A DNA stretch of 64,000 nucleotides from Pseudomonadota bacterium (lineage in GTDB: Bacteria > Pseudomonadota > Alphaproteobacteria > Rhizobiales > Pleomorphomonadaceae). Shown here in pieces: positions 17,538 through 26,733 of the stretch. Under the pieces are notes generated by a model. That model had not been told where the DNA came from. It worked only from the letters and a program-made list of their open reading frames with translations, and did no database searches. Position numbers and translations under genes: made by a program. The stretch spans positions 50,380-114,379 of the forward strand of contig JAEZHI010000047.1 of NCBI GenBank assembly GCA_023436885.1. Direction: 5' to 3'. Every line of letters begins with the position of its first letter. The first letter of the stretch is position 1.

Positions 17538-18560
17538 TCAGAGATACCGCTGTAGCATGGCCTCGTTGTCCGCCCCGAGCAGGATGCCCTCAGCCATCGA
17601 GCGAGCGCGGATCTGCAGCCGTCGGTCGCCTGGAAGGCGCTCCTGACCCGCCTCGCGAACCAAGGCGCAGATCGCCGAAACGCGATCACGGAAGAAACTG
17701 TTGCCGCCGCACTCCGGGTCGATGACGATCACGAGCTGGCCGGTCTTGGGCGTTTGCGCACCGGCAAAACCGGTCCAATCGAACTCGCCGGAGAAATATC
17801 CGCCGGTCAGCGCCGCGCCCAGGATTTCCACCATGAGCGCGATCGAAGCCCCCTTGTGACCCCCGAACGGCAGCAGTGCGCCCCCGTCGAGCACCGCATT
17901 CGGATCCTGGGTCGGACGTCCATCGCGATCGACGCCGACGCCGGGCTCCAGCAACCGGCCTTCTCGAGCTGCGATCTGGACTTCGCCGTTGGCGATCGCG
18001 CTCGAAGCCTGATCGAAGACAAACGGTGCCTCGTCCCGGCGCGGAGCGGCAAAGGCGATGGGGTTGGTTCCGAAGATCGCCTTGTGCCCGCCGTGAGGAA
18101 CGACGCAAGCAAAGCTGTTGACGAAACTCATCGCCACAAGGCCCTGGTTGGCAAAGGGCTCGACGTCCGGCCAGAGCGCGCTGAAGTGATGCGAGCGCCG
18201 GATGGCCAGCAGCGCAATACCGTGGCGTCGTGCCCGCTCGGTCAGATGATCGCGCGCGGCGGCCAATGCCGGCTGAGCGAAACCATTGCAGGCATCGACC
18301 CGGATGAATGCGCCATTATCCTCGATCACCGGCACGGCCATGCCGTCTACCCAGCCGCTTGTCAGCGAGGATACATAGCCGGGGATGCGGAACACGCCGT
18401 GGCTTGTCGCTCCATCCCGCTCGCAGGCCGCGCAGTTTCCGGCCAGCAGTTCGGCATTGTGAGGCGAAACGCCATGGCGGCGGAAGATACGTGCGAGCAG
18501 CGAAGAAAGCTCATCGAACGACACACGTGTCGACGTCTTCTGCAGGTTGGAATCATCCAT
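17538..18560 (-). CDS. Ldh2/malate dehydrogenase-family NAD(P)H oxidoreductase (DpkA-like)
   Basis: 340 residues from ATG 18560, one base after the M20 stop; a longer reading to 18683 overlaps that gene. The family fold is recognised from SHGVFRIPGYV near residue 54, the catalytic His region IRRSHHFSALWPDVEPFA near 120, and FGTNPIAFAAPR near 155. The SALWPDVEPFA segment resembles 1-piperideine-2-carboxylate/1-pyrroline-2-carboxylate reductases, which make L-pipecolate or L-proline from cyclic imines; other family members are malate, ureidoglycolate or lactate dehydrogenases. It is the third gene of the fused-HyuAB operon, yet also faces the hydroxyproline locus, so an imine substrate is plausible but unproven. 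Confidence 0.8.
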   Translation of the reverse strand: MDDSNLQKTSTRVSFDELSSLLARIFRRHGVSPHNAELLAGNCAACERDGATSHGVFRIPGYVSSLTSGWVDGMAVPVIEDNGAFIRVDACNGFAQPALAAARDHLTERARRHGIALLAIRRSHHFSALWPDVEPFANQGLVAMSFVNSFACVVPHGGHKAIFGTNPIAFAAPRRDEAPFVFDQASSAIANGEVQIAAREGRLLEPGVGVDRDGRPTQDPNAVLDGGALLPFGGHKGASIALMVEILGAALTGGYFSGEFDWTGFAGAQTPKTGQLVIVIDPECGGNSFFRDRVSAICALVREAGQERLPGDRRLQIRARSMAEGILLGADNEAMLQRYL

Positions 18561-18561
18561 G

Positions 18562-19737
18562 TCACGCGGCCGGATCGAGGCGCTGTTCGACCAGTTCCAC
18601 CCAGTATCGCATGCCGTGGATGATGGCGTCGTCATTGAAATCGTAGGCGGGATGGTGCAGCGCCGCGGAATCGCCGTTGCCAAGCCAGATCAACGCGCCG
18701 GGCCGGCGTTCCAGCATGTAGGAGAAATCTTCGGCGCCCATGGCTTGTGGCCAGTTATCGGCGACCCTGTCCGTGCCGGCGACGCGACGGGCGGCGGCGA
18801 GAGCGACGGCAGTCTTGCCCGGGTTGTTGACGGTGACAGGATAGCCGGCTTGCCAGTCGATATCGGCTTCGGCCTCGAACAGTCGCGCGGTAGTTTGCAC
18901 GACCTCCCGGAAGCGGTCCTCCACTGCCTTGCGGGTGCGAGGGGTCATGGTCCGGATCGACCCGCCGATCTCGATCGACGCCGGAATGACGTTGAGTGCT
19001 CGCGGATTGCCGCCGTTGAGATAGGTAACCGAGACAACGACCGGGTCGAGCGGATCGACAAAGCGAGACGCGATCGACTGCAGGGCAGTCACCATATGGG
19101 CGCAGGCCAGCACCGGGTCACGGGTCAGATGCGGATAGGCGGCGTGTCCGCCCCGCCCTCTCAGCGTGATCAGAAAGCGATCGGCGGCGGCGAGTATGGG
19201 CCCGGAGCGGATGGCGAACGCGCCAACCGGCAAGCCGGGATGGTTGTGCATGGCATAAACCTCGTCGATGCCGAACCGTTCGAGGAGGCCCTCCTCAATC
19301 ATGCGCAGACCGCCACCGCCGGCCTCCTCGGCCGGTTGGAAGACGATCACCACCGTTCCGGCGAAGTCGCGCGTCGCCGCCAGATGCCTGGTGGCCGCCA
19401 GCAGCGTTGCCGTATGCCCGTCGTGCCCGCAGGCATGCATCATGTCGGGCACCCTGGAGGCGTAGGGCAGATTGGTCTGCTCGGATATTGGAAGCGCGTC
19501 CATGTCGGCGCGGAGCGCGATCGTCGGCCCATCGCCTCGCCGCCCCTTGAGAACTGCGACCACGCCGGATTCGGCGATACCGGTCACCACCTCATCGCAA
19601 CCGAATGATCTCAGCTTCTCCGTCACCAGCGAAGAGGTCTTCGGCAGATCGAACAGCAGTTCCGGATATTGATGCAAGTCGCGGCGCCAGGCTCGCGCCT
19701 CGGCGACGATCTCATCCACCGCGTCGATGTCGGACAT
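18562..19737 (-). CDS. M20 family amidohydrolase (IAL/hippurate hydrolase-like)
   Basis: 391 residues. The metal site of the aminoacylase-1-like M20D group is clear: RADMDALPI near residue 76, MMHACGHDGHTATLL near 98, and FQPAEEAGGGG near 131 with catalytic Glu. A dimerisation insert with GRGGHAAYPHLTRDPV near 193 follows. These enzymes remove acyl or carbamoyl groups from amino acids in the cytoplasm. Gene order HyuAB fusion, M20, Ldh2 suggests ring opening, then amide hydrolysis, then redox handling of the freed amino acid. It is distinct from the ArgE/DapE-type M20 at 528-1826. Confidence 0.88.
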   Translation of the reverse strand: MSDIDAVDEIVAEARAWRRDLHQYPELLFDLPKTSSLVTEKLRSFGCDEVVTGIAESGVVAVLKGRRGDGPTIALRADMDALPISEQTNLPYASRVPDMMHACGHDGHTATLLAATRHLAATRDFAGTVVIVFQPAEEAGGGGLRMIEEGLLERFGIDEVYAMHNHPGLPVGAFAIRSGPILAAADRFLITLRGRGGHAAYPHLTRDPVLACAHMVTALQSIASRFVDPLDPVVVSVTYLNGGNPRALNVIPASIEIGGSIRTMTPRTRKAVEDRFREVVQTTARLFEAEADIDWQAGYPVTVNNPGKTAVALAAARRVAGTDRVADNWPQAMGAEDFSYMLERRPGALIWLGNGDSAALHHPAYDFNDDAIIHGMRYWVELVEQRLDPAA

Positions 19738-19787
19738 TCTATCTCTTCCTGTTGATGATCAGGCACTGCCGATTGAGCACGGAGGCA

Positions 19788-22700
19788 TCAGGCCGCCTTC
19801 TCCTTGCGGGTACTCAGTTGATAGACCTCTTCGGCAGCCTCGGCACTGACATAGTCCTCGCGAACATCCAGTTCGATGTCCTCGACGGAGCGGAGCGCCG
19901 GGTCGCCGTATCCGGCGCCGCCTGCGAGTTGCAACTCGACGATCCGATCGATCCGCTCGACGACGACCATGCCGCCTGTGCCGACATCCTCGGTCACGTG
20001 GCCGTCTCCGTCCAGCACGTAACCATGGGCAAGCAAGCCGGTTCTGCCGCCGAACAGCCCCTCGATTGGCGCATCGACGCCCTCCGGCGCGACAAAGACG
20101 GTCAGCGGCAGACCATCGTCGTGGCGCTTGGCGAGACGAATGCGAGCGCCGAGGCCACCACGGTACTGACCGGCGCCGCCGGAATCGGTCACGAAGGCTT
20201 TCTCCAGCACCACCACCGGCGATCGACTTTCAAGCAGCTCGATCGACGACGTTGCCGCCGAAGTCGGCCAGAGAATTGACGATTCACCGTCCTTTATCAA
20301 GGAGCCACCCTGACCGCCGCCGGAGAGAAGATGATCGTAAAAGACCCTGCCTTCCGCCGTCCGGCCATAGACCGACAACAAGCTGGGCAGGCCGGTATGG
20401 GCAATCACCCGGTCGGGAGCGGCCTCTGCAATGGCACGGAAGATATTGGGCGATGTGTACCAGCCGGTGCGCGTGCGCAGACTGACCGGAGCCGGCTTGC
20501 GACAGTTCATCACCGAGCCTTCGGGCGCCTTCACCGTGAAGGGGCGGTAGCAGCCGGCATTGCCGCGCACGCCGGGCGTCAGCATGCATTTCAGCGGATA
20601 GGTGGAATGGGCAAGCGTATAGCTCAGCGTGCAGTTGATGCCGCCGAGGGGAACTTCCGGCGGTGCGCCCTCGAAGTCCACCTCGATGGTGTCGTCGCCG
20701 ACAGTCAGCCGGACGGGAACCGTCATCGGCTTGCCGAGCGGGTTGTAGGTGACCTCCGAGGTGAAAACGCCCTTCGGCAGACTGCGGATCGCTTCCCGCA
20801 TCGCCTTTTCCGAGCGGGACTGAACGACTTCGGCGAGCGCGCCGAGATCGGCCAGGCCGTATTCCTCCATGAAGGCGACGAGCCGCCGCGAGCCGGTTTC
20901 GTTGGCGGCGATCAGCGAGCGCACGTCGCCCAGAACCTGCGCGGCGCCGCGGATGTTCTCGGCCATCAGGCGGAAGAGGTCTTCGTTCTCGACACCTGCT
21001 TTGACGAGCTTCATGGGCGGGATTTGCAATCCCTCCTCATAAACCTCGGTGGCCTTCATGCCGTTGCGCGTCCCGCCGATGTCACCGACATGGCCGACCG
21101 TGCCCATCACAGCGACCACCTTGCCGTCATGAAACACCGGCGTGACGATGGCGATGTCGAACAGATGGCCGGCACAAAGCCACGGATCGTTGCAGACCAA
21201 CACATCGTCTGCCTCAAGCGTCTCCACCGGGTAGCGGGCCAGCGCGGCCTTGACCACCAACGGGAGCGTCAGATTGAACACCGGCATGACACGGATCGAA
21301 TGAGCGAGCGTCTCGCCAGTCGCATCGAGGATGGCGCAACCGAAATCCTGCGATTCCGAGATGATCAGCGAGTAGGCCGTTCGGCAGACGGTGTGCCACA
21401 TCTCCTCGGCGACGGTGACGAGGCGGCTCCACATGATCTCAAGCCCGATGGGGTCGGCCTCGATGCGGGCCACGGCTTCGGATCGGGGCATATCGCGGGT
21501 CACCAGAGCGGTCTGGCGAGTGCTGGTCGCGACGCGTATCCTGAGATTGCCGAACTCATCGACCGTCAGCAGGTCGCCGGGTGGAACGATGGTGGTGGAT
21601 TCGCGCTCCTCGACGATCGCCGGGCCCGGGATCATCGCTCCAGGATCGAGCAGATAGCGATCGTAGACCAAAGCCTCGACGAAACCGTCACCGAACCACG
21701 CCTTGCGCCTGCCCTTTAGTGGATTTGTCCCCCCGCTCTGCCGTTCCGCCGGCTTTAGAGCGAGCTCGGGCATGGCACCGCTGACCCGGACGCGGAAGGA
21801 GAGGATTTCCAGCTCCGCGCCCGCCGGAACACGGGCATAGCGAGCGGAGTAGACGTCCTCGAAAGCCTTACGGATGGCGTCGAAGGTCTCGGCGTCGAGC
21901 GGGCGCGACGGTATCGGCACGGTGATCTCGTGCAACTGGCCGATGAGGCGCATGTCGGCGCTGCGTTCGACCTTTGCGACCTCTGTTCCCCCGCCGGCCG
22001 TCGCAAGCTTGGCTTTGCCCTGTTCGGCAAGCTGCTCGAACACGGTATTGAATGCATCGACGTCGAGGTCGCGCGTCAGCTCCATCGGATGGGATCGCAC
22101 CAGATCGAAGGCGAGCGGGGCGGTGAGGAAACCGAAGGCGGAAGCCGCGCCACTTGCCGGCGGAATAATGACCTCGGATACGCCGAGGATGCGGGCCACC
22201 CGCGCCGCGAAGGCTGGCCCGGCGCCGCCGAAGCCGATCATGGAATGGCCGCGCGGATCCTTCCCCTTTTCGACCAGATGAATGCGGGCTGCATTGGCCA
22301 TGTTCTCGCCCACGACCTGATGGATGCCCCAGGCAACCTCGACGGTCGAGAGGCCGAGTGGTTCCGCCAGCTTCTTCAGCGCCGTCTCGGCCGCCTCGAC
22401 GTCGAGCGTCATCCGGCCGCCGAGGAAGAAGGCAGGGTCGTAGTAGCCGAGCGCCACGCTGGCGTCCGTGACGGTGGCATGCTTGCCGCCGGCGCCGTAA
22501 CAGGCAGGCCCGGGGGAAGCGCCGGCCGAATGCGGCCCGACCTGCAGCAGACCGACCTCGTCTATGGTGGCGATGGAACCACCACCGGCGCCGATCTCGA
22601 TCATGTCGACCACTGGCGAGTTGATCGGCAGGCCCGAGCCGTTCTTGAACCGGCGCACGCGTCCGGCCTCGAGATAGGAGGCGATGTCGACCACACCGTT

Positions 22701-23612
22701 CTCGATCAGGCAGGCTTTTGCGGTGGTGCCTCCCATGTCGAAGGCAATCACGTTGTCCTCTCCGACACCCCGGCCAAACCAGGCTGTGGCCAGCGCACCG
22801 CCGGCCGGGCCGGATTCGAGAAGGCGGATCGGGAAAGCGCGCGCCTCTTCCAGCGACACGAGGCCGCCGGCCGACTGCATGAGGCGAAGCGCACCTGCAA
22901 AGCCGCGAGCGTCGAGCTCCCGATCGAGGCGGGCGAGATAACGGTCCATCAGCGGCTGCACATAGGCGTTGGCGCAGGTGGTGACGAAACGCTGGTATTC
23001 GGAAATTTCGGCCACCACTTCCGAAGAGATGGAGACGGAGATCGACGGGTAATGCCGGAGAATGATTTCGCGAACCCGCCGTTCATGATCGGGGTTGCGA
23101 TAGGAATGCATGAGGCAGACCGCGATCGCCTCCACCTTGTTGGCGGCGAGCCTGTCGACCGCGCGTAGCACCGACGCTTCGTCAAGCGGTATGATGACAC
23201 CGCCGTCCGCGCCGATGCGCTCGACCACCTCCAGCCGAAGTCCCCGGTTCACGAGCGGTTTCGGAAAGGTCAGGAACAGGTCGTAGATATCGTAGCGCTG
23301 CTCCGTGCCGATCTCCAGGACATCACGGAATCCCTGGGTGGTGATGAGGCCGAGTGGCGCGCCCTTGCGCTCGATGACCGCGTTGGTGACCAGCGTGGTG
23401 CCATGGACGATCTCGCCGATGTCGGAAACGGAGATGCCGGCGGCCGCCACGAGATCGCCAAGGCCTTCGAGTGCCGCCTTCGACGGATCGTCGGGGGTCG
23501 TCAGGCATTTGTGCAAGCGAATGGCAGCGGCGGTTTCATCGAACAGAACGAAGTCGGTGAACGTGCCGCCGATGTCGATACCAGCGCGGAAGCGGAAAGA
23601 GGACGCTTTCAT
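19788..23612 (-). CDS. Fused hydantoinase A-hydantoinase B (5-oxoprolinase-type) protein
   Basis: 1274 residues from ATG 23612, with GGGAAGG upstream. The HyuA half begins with AGIDIGGTFTDFVLFD (residues 10-25), continues with FDMGGTTAKACLIENG near 290 and IEIGAGGGSIATIDE, and ends near residue 690. The HyuB half follows with GLEIMWSRLVTVAEEMW, VMPVFNLTLPLVVKAAL, VLVCNDPWLCAGHLFDI and a C-terminal GGAGYGDP. This single-chain order is that of 5-oxoprolinase, where ATP drives opening of 5-oxo-L-proline to glutamate. Substrate could equally be a hydantoin. It starts an operon with M20 and Ldh2 genes and is divergent from an IclR regulator. Confidence 0.88.
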   Translation of the reverse strand: MKASSFRFRAGIDIGGTFTDFVLFDETAAAIRLHKCLTTPDDPSKAALEGLGDLVAAAGISVSDIGEIVHGTTLVTNAVIERKGAPLGLITTQGFRDVLEIGTEQRYDIYDLFLTFPKPLVNRGLRLEVVERIGADGGVIIPLDEASVLRAVDRLAANKVEAIAVCLMHSYRNPDHERRVREIILRHYPSISVSISSEVVAEISEYQRFVTTCANAYVQPLMDRYLARLDRELDARGFAGALRLMQSAGGLVSLEEARAFPIRLLESGPAGGALATAWFGRGVGEDNVIAFDMGGTTAKACLIENGVVDIASYLEAGRVRRFKNGSGLPINSPVVDMIEIGAGGGSIATIDEVGLLQVGPHSAGASPGPACYGAGGKHATVTDASVALGYYDPAFFLGGRMTLDVEAAETALKKLAEPLGLSTVEVAWGIHQVVGENMANAARIHLVEKGKDPRGHSMIGFGGAGPAFAARVARILGVSEVIIPPASGAASAFGFLTAPLAFDLVRSHPMELTRDLDVDAFNTVFEQLAEQGKAKLATAGGGTEVAKVERSADMRLIGQLHEITVPIPSRPLDAETFDAIRKAFEDVYSARYARVPAGAELEILSFRVRVSGAMPELALKPAERQSGGTNPLKGRRKAWFGDGFVEALVYDRYLLDPGAMIPGPAIVEERESTTIVPPGDLLTVDEFGNLRIRVATSTRQTALVTRDMPRSEAVARIEADPIGLEIMWSRLVTVAEEMWHTVCRTAYSLIISESQDFGCAILDATGETLAHSIRVMPVFNLTLPLVVKAALARYPVETLEADDVLVCNDPWLCAGHLFDIAIVTPVFHDGKVVAVMGTVGHVGDIGGTRNGMKATEVYEEGLQIPPMKLVKAGVENEDLFRLMAENIRGAAQVLGDVRSLIAANETGSRRLVAFMEEYGLADLGALAEVVQSRSEKAMREAIRSLPKGVFTSEVTYNPLGKPMTVPVRLTVGDDTIEVDFEGAPPEVPLGGINCTLSYTLAHSTYPLKCMLTPGVRGNAGCYRPFTVKAPEGSVMNCRKPAPVSLRTRTGWYTSPNIFRAIAEAAPDRVIAHTGLPSLLSVYGRTAEGRVFYDHLLSGGGQGGSLIKDGESSILWPTSAATSSIELLESRSPVVVLEKAFVTDSGGAGQYRGGLGARIRLAKRHDDGLPLTVFVAPEGVDAPIEGLFGGRTGLLAHGYVLDGDGHVTEDVGTGGMVVVERIDRIVELQLAGGAGYGDPALRSVEDIELDVREDYVSAEAAEEVYQLSTRKEKAA

Positions 23613-23811
23613 GCAAAACCTTCCCTGAAGAGCGGAGCCGCTGCGGTCTGCCGCCATCGTCAGCGATCTTCATGGGACGTGGCCATGCGGAAGCATGAGG
23701 GTGCGGTGGCGTGCGGCATGCCGCCATGCTCCCGCTGCCTGCATGAAGATGTCGCCAGATTTTTAGGAGAATTACGTATTCGAGTCCAGCCTTGTTTCAT
23801 ATTCGGTTTTA

Positions 23812-23829
23812 TGTTTCAAATATGGAACA
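23812..23829. promoter_or_regulatory. Imperfect 18-bp inverted repeat, candidate IclR operator
   Basis: TGTTTCAAATATGGAACA is symmetric at 14 of 18 positions and lies in the AT-rich stretch just before or at the start of the IclR gene, in the divergent space with the fused HyuAB gene. IclR-family operators are often TGGAA/TTCCA-type palindromes of this size. If real, its overlap with the first possible ATG of the regulator implies autoregulation or a later start. Confidence 0.45.
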
Positions 23830-24598
23830 AACTATCGGCGGCAAATGGATCCCGACAACGATGAGCGCACTCAAGGACGCCGTTTCAATTCTGGGCTGCT
23901 TTTCCTTCGAGGAACCGGCACTCACGCAGGCGGATCTGGCGCGTCGATGCGAAAGGCCCAAGGCGACGATTTCGCGCGTGATGAAGACGCTGCGCGAGGG
24001 AGGCATTCTGGACTACGATCCCGTCACGCGTCTTTACACACCTGGGCTGCGCCTGTTCGAGCTCGGTCAGATTTGCCGCTCGAACCAGAGCTTTCTCGAT
24101 CTGGTCCAGAAACACCTCCAGCATGTCTGCCACGTCGGCGGCCATACGGGCTACGTCACGGTTTTTGACGGCCAGCAGCTGGCAGTGCTGCGCGTGGTTC
24201 AGGGATCGAGCCAGCTCGCGATCTCGTCGACGCCTGGTTACAGGGCGTGGCCGCATGCAACGTCGAATGGCCGCGCGATGTTGGCGATCCTGTCGGAAGA
24301 GGAATGGCGGCAGCGCGTACCGGTGGAGCTGCCTTTCGTGACCGAACGTGCGCCGCGAACCCACGAAGAGCTGGCAGAACGCATTCGCACCATCCGAGAG
24401 ACCGGCCGGTCTTACTCGGCTAATGATTCCTACGATGGCGTTTCCTCGCAGGGCATTGCCCTGCGTGATCCCGACAGTCATGAGGTGGTTGGCGTCGCCA
24501 TCTCCTACCCTACGTCAATGGCGACGCCCGAACTCAAGGCCACCATCGGTGATTTGCTCGACCACATGAAGGCGGATCTGATGCGCCGCGTGGGGTGA
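23822..24598 (+). CDS. IclR-family transcriptional regulator
   Basis: About 258 residues from ATG 23822. Start is uncertain: a TTG at 23792 and an ATG at 23861 are in frame and none has a strong ribosome site. The N-terminal winged helix includes ALTQADLARRCERPKATISR and GGILDYDPVTRLYTPGLRL; the GAF-like effector domain follows with HTGYVTVFDGQQLAVLRVV and the C-terminal VVGVAISYPTSMATPEL. It is divergent from the fused HyuAB operon and is its likely regulator. Effector unknown. Confidence 0.86.
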   Translation: MEQTIGGKWIPTTMSALKDAVSILGCFSFEEPALTQADLARRCERPKATISRVMKTLREGGILDYDPVTRLYTPGLRLFELGQICRSNQSFLDLVQKHLQHVCHVGGHTGYVTVFDGQQLAVLRVVQGSSQLAISSTPGYRAWPHATSNGRAMLAILSEEEWRQRVPVELPFVTERAPRTHEELAERIRTIRETGRSYSANDSYDGVSSQGIALRDPDSHEVVGVAISYPTSMATPELKATIGDLLDHMKADLMRRVG

Positions 24599-24787
24599 AC
24601 GACGACACCTGCACTGCTCTGGCAGGCATGGGTCGGCCGACGACCGGAGCAATGCGCCACTTGCCAAAGCAATCGCTGCCCCACCAGGGGTCTGCTTTCC
24701 CGCTCTACGGCCTTACGCAGCTTATCCGCGCGGCACCGTCCGGGCGCCAGCGCGGAATTCTAAGCAAGCCAAATAGAACCGAGCCGT

Positions 24788-25873
24788 TCAGATTATAAGA
24801 AGCCTCTCACGATCCGGCAGCGGCGGGAATGGTGCCTGGGGCAACGTCTGATACCAGAAGGCGACCGATGCCACGTCATCCTGAAGCGGCAGCCAGCGAC
24901 CGTTATATCCCCAACCGAGCGCTTGAATGGTGATGCTGAGGTCCGATTCGAAGCGGATGGGGTCCATGATGTGGAAGCGATACATGCCCAGTCGCATCTG
25001 GGTACGATAGTCGGTATCCGGCCGAATGACTTGGTGGAAGCCGGCATAAGGCGTCGTGTAGGTCACATAGCCGCGGTCGTGCTTGGGGCTGGGGTCGAAG
25101 TTGTAAGAGCCGCAGAAATAGTCTTCGAGACCGGTCGAGCAGATTGTCGGATGCTCGTCGCCGTCCAGATAGAATTTCACCTCGCCCTCGCCCCACCACA
25201 GATTGTTGTTCTGCCCCCAGGCGAGATACATGCCGACGAACTGGCCACGCCCCTTGATGCCGTCGACGACGGTGTAGACCTCCTTGTAGGGGATGGGATT
25301 GGTGCGGCGGAACTGGGCATGGAAATAGGCGGCCTCATCCGGGACTTCGGTGAGGGCATAATTGATCTGGTAGTAGAGCGTCATGGCGTCGTCGGCGATG
25401 TTGGTGACGGTCATGACGCAGCGATTGCGGAACGGCATTTCCCAGTAGCAGTTGAAAGCGCTGCCCGGATTGACACAGACCGGCAGCGCCGACACCTGCG
25501 CGAACTCGCCCCATCCGCAGGCGAAGAAATCGCCCAGTGGGCATTCGACCGACGGAATGTCCGAGCCGTCCCAATAGATGCGGAGAATGGAGAAACGCCA
25601 GTTTCCGGTCGGTGTCATCCATACCTGCTGGACGGCACCCGGCCCTTCGATGTCGGCGATGGTGAAGGTCTCTCCGGCTTTGATGACAACCGAAGGCGAG
25701 ATTTTCCAGCCTTTGCCCATGTCACGGGCGGCATGAGCGCCGGTTCCCTCCGCGGCGAGAGCGCCACCGCCCTTCTTGCCGGTGAAGTTTTCCGGAGAAA
25801 TGGAGCGAGTCTTGGCCGAAGACAGGTGGGAAAGGTTGCCGAGATGAAGGCCGAGGCCATTGAAGGAAGGCAT
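24788..25873 (-). CDS. Glycoside hydrolase family 172 (DUF2961) protein
   Basis: 361 residues, no signal peptide, so cytoplasmic. The DUF2961/GH172 core is recognisable from GPGAVQQVWMTPTG and RIYWDGSD near residues 78-104. WWGEGEVKFYLDGDE (227-240) and STGLEDYFCGSYNFDP (246-261) supply the two candidate catalytic glutamates, Glu229 and Glu250; their 21-residue spacing matches that reported for the founding alpha-fructofuranosidase. Characterised members act on alpha-D-fructofuranosides, difructose dianhydride I or alpha-D-arabinofuranosides. It is the last gene of an oligopeptide-type importer operon under a LacI regulator, pointing to import of an intact oligosaccharide followed by intracellular cleavage. 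Confidence 0.85.
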   Translation of the reverse strand: MPSFNGLGLHLGNLSHLSSAKTRSISPENFTGKKGGGALAAEGTGAHAARDMGKGWKISPSVVIKAGETFTIADIEGPGAVQQVWMTPTGNWRFSILRIYWDGSDIPSVECPLGDFFACGWGEFAQVSALPVCVNPGSAFNCYWEMPFRNRCVMTVTNIADDAMTLYYQINYALTEVPDEAAYFHAQFRRTNPIPYKEVYTVVDGIKGRGQFVGMYLAWGQNNNLWWGEGEVKFYLDGDEHPTICSTGLEDYFCGSYNFDPSPKHDRGYVTYTTPYAGFHQVIRPDTDYRTQMRLGMYRFHIMDPIRFESDLSITIQALGWGYNGRWLPLQDDVASVAFWYQTLPQAPFPPLPDRERLLII

Positions 25874-25899
25874 AGTTTCGGTCGTTCCTGCGTTGGGTG

Positions 25900-26733
25900 T
25901 CAGTGCGTTGGACGGTCAGCGAGCGATCCGGCCCAGGGAATGTCGGGATCCGGGCGAGGAATGGAGCTCATCAGAAGGCGGGTGTAGGCATGGCTCGGCG
26001 CCCCGATGACGGAAGCGGCGTCGCCACTCTCCACATCCTTGCCATGGTAGAGAATGTGCACCTCGTCACTGACCTGGCGCGCGGTGGCGAGGTCATGCGT
26101 GATGTAGATGATCGAGATGCCCAATTCGTCGCGTAGCGCTCTCAGGCGGTCGAGAATATTCGCTCTCAGCGAGGCATCGATCATCGATACGGGTTCGTCG
26201 GCGACGATGAGTTTGGGCCGCAGCATCAGGCTGCGAGCAACGACAATGCGCTGGCGCTGGCCGCCGGAAAGCTGATGCGGATAATGCCCGAGCACCTGCT
26301 CAGGCCGCAATCCCACCCTGCCGAGCGCTTCGGCGACGAGGCTGTCAGCCTCCTCGCGGGTCTTCACTATGCCGAAGGACTTGAGCGGCATCCTGAGCAG
26401 GTGGTCGATCGTGTAGAAGGGATTGAAGACGGAGAAGGGATCTTGGAAGATCGCCTGGACTTCGCGTCGGAAAGTCTTGCGCTCCTCGCCTGACATCGCC
26501 TCGAATTCCCGGCCGCGATAGATTACCTTTCCCTCGCTCGGGGCCAGAAGGCCGAGGGCTACGCGTCCGAGCGTCGTCTTGCCGCTGCCGCTTTCGCCGG
26601 CAATGGTGATGATCTTTGGCCGGTCCGCCGCAATGGTGATCGAGACATCATCGAGCGCAACGAAGCGCTTCTTGCCGTGCCCGAAAACGATCCTGATCCC
26701 GGCCAGCTCGAGCAGGTTGTCAGTGGGATTCAT
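25900..26733 (-). CDS. Oligopeptide/oligosaccharide-type ABC transporter ATP-binding protein (DppF-like)
   Basis: 277 residues. Walker A GESGSGKTTLGR near residue 45, signature LSGGQRQRIVVARSLM near 148, Walker B LIVADEPVSMIDASL, and H-loop IIYITHDLAT are visible. The start overlaps the partner ATPase gene by 14 bases. In family 5 importers the VSMIDAS Walker B variant is often found in transporters for oligosaccharides rather than peptides, consistent with the downstream glycosidase. Second ATPase of the importer encoded at 25900-31389. Confidence 0.91.
   Translation of the reverse strand: MNPTDNLLELAGIRIVFGHGKKRFVALDDVSITIAADRPKIITIAGESGSGKTTLGRVALGLLAPSEGKVIYRGREFEAMSGEERKTFRREVQAIFQDPFSVFNPFYTIDHLLRMPLKSFGIVKTREEADSLVAEALGRVGLRPEQVLGHYPHQLSGGQRQRIVVARSLMLRPKLIVADEPVSMIDASLRANILDRLRALRDELGISIIYITHDLATARQVSDEVHILYHGKDVESGDAASVIGAPSHAYTRLLMSSIPRPDPDIPWAGSLADRPTH

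Noticed and set aside
24599..24787. Terminator between the convergent IclR and GH172 genes
   Set aside because: Only a 10-bp GTCGGCCGAC palindrome without loop or T-run is present; not enough to call a terminator.
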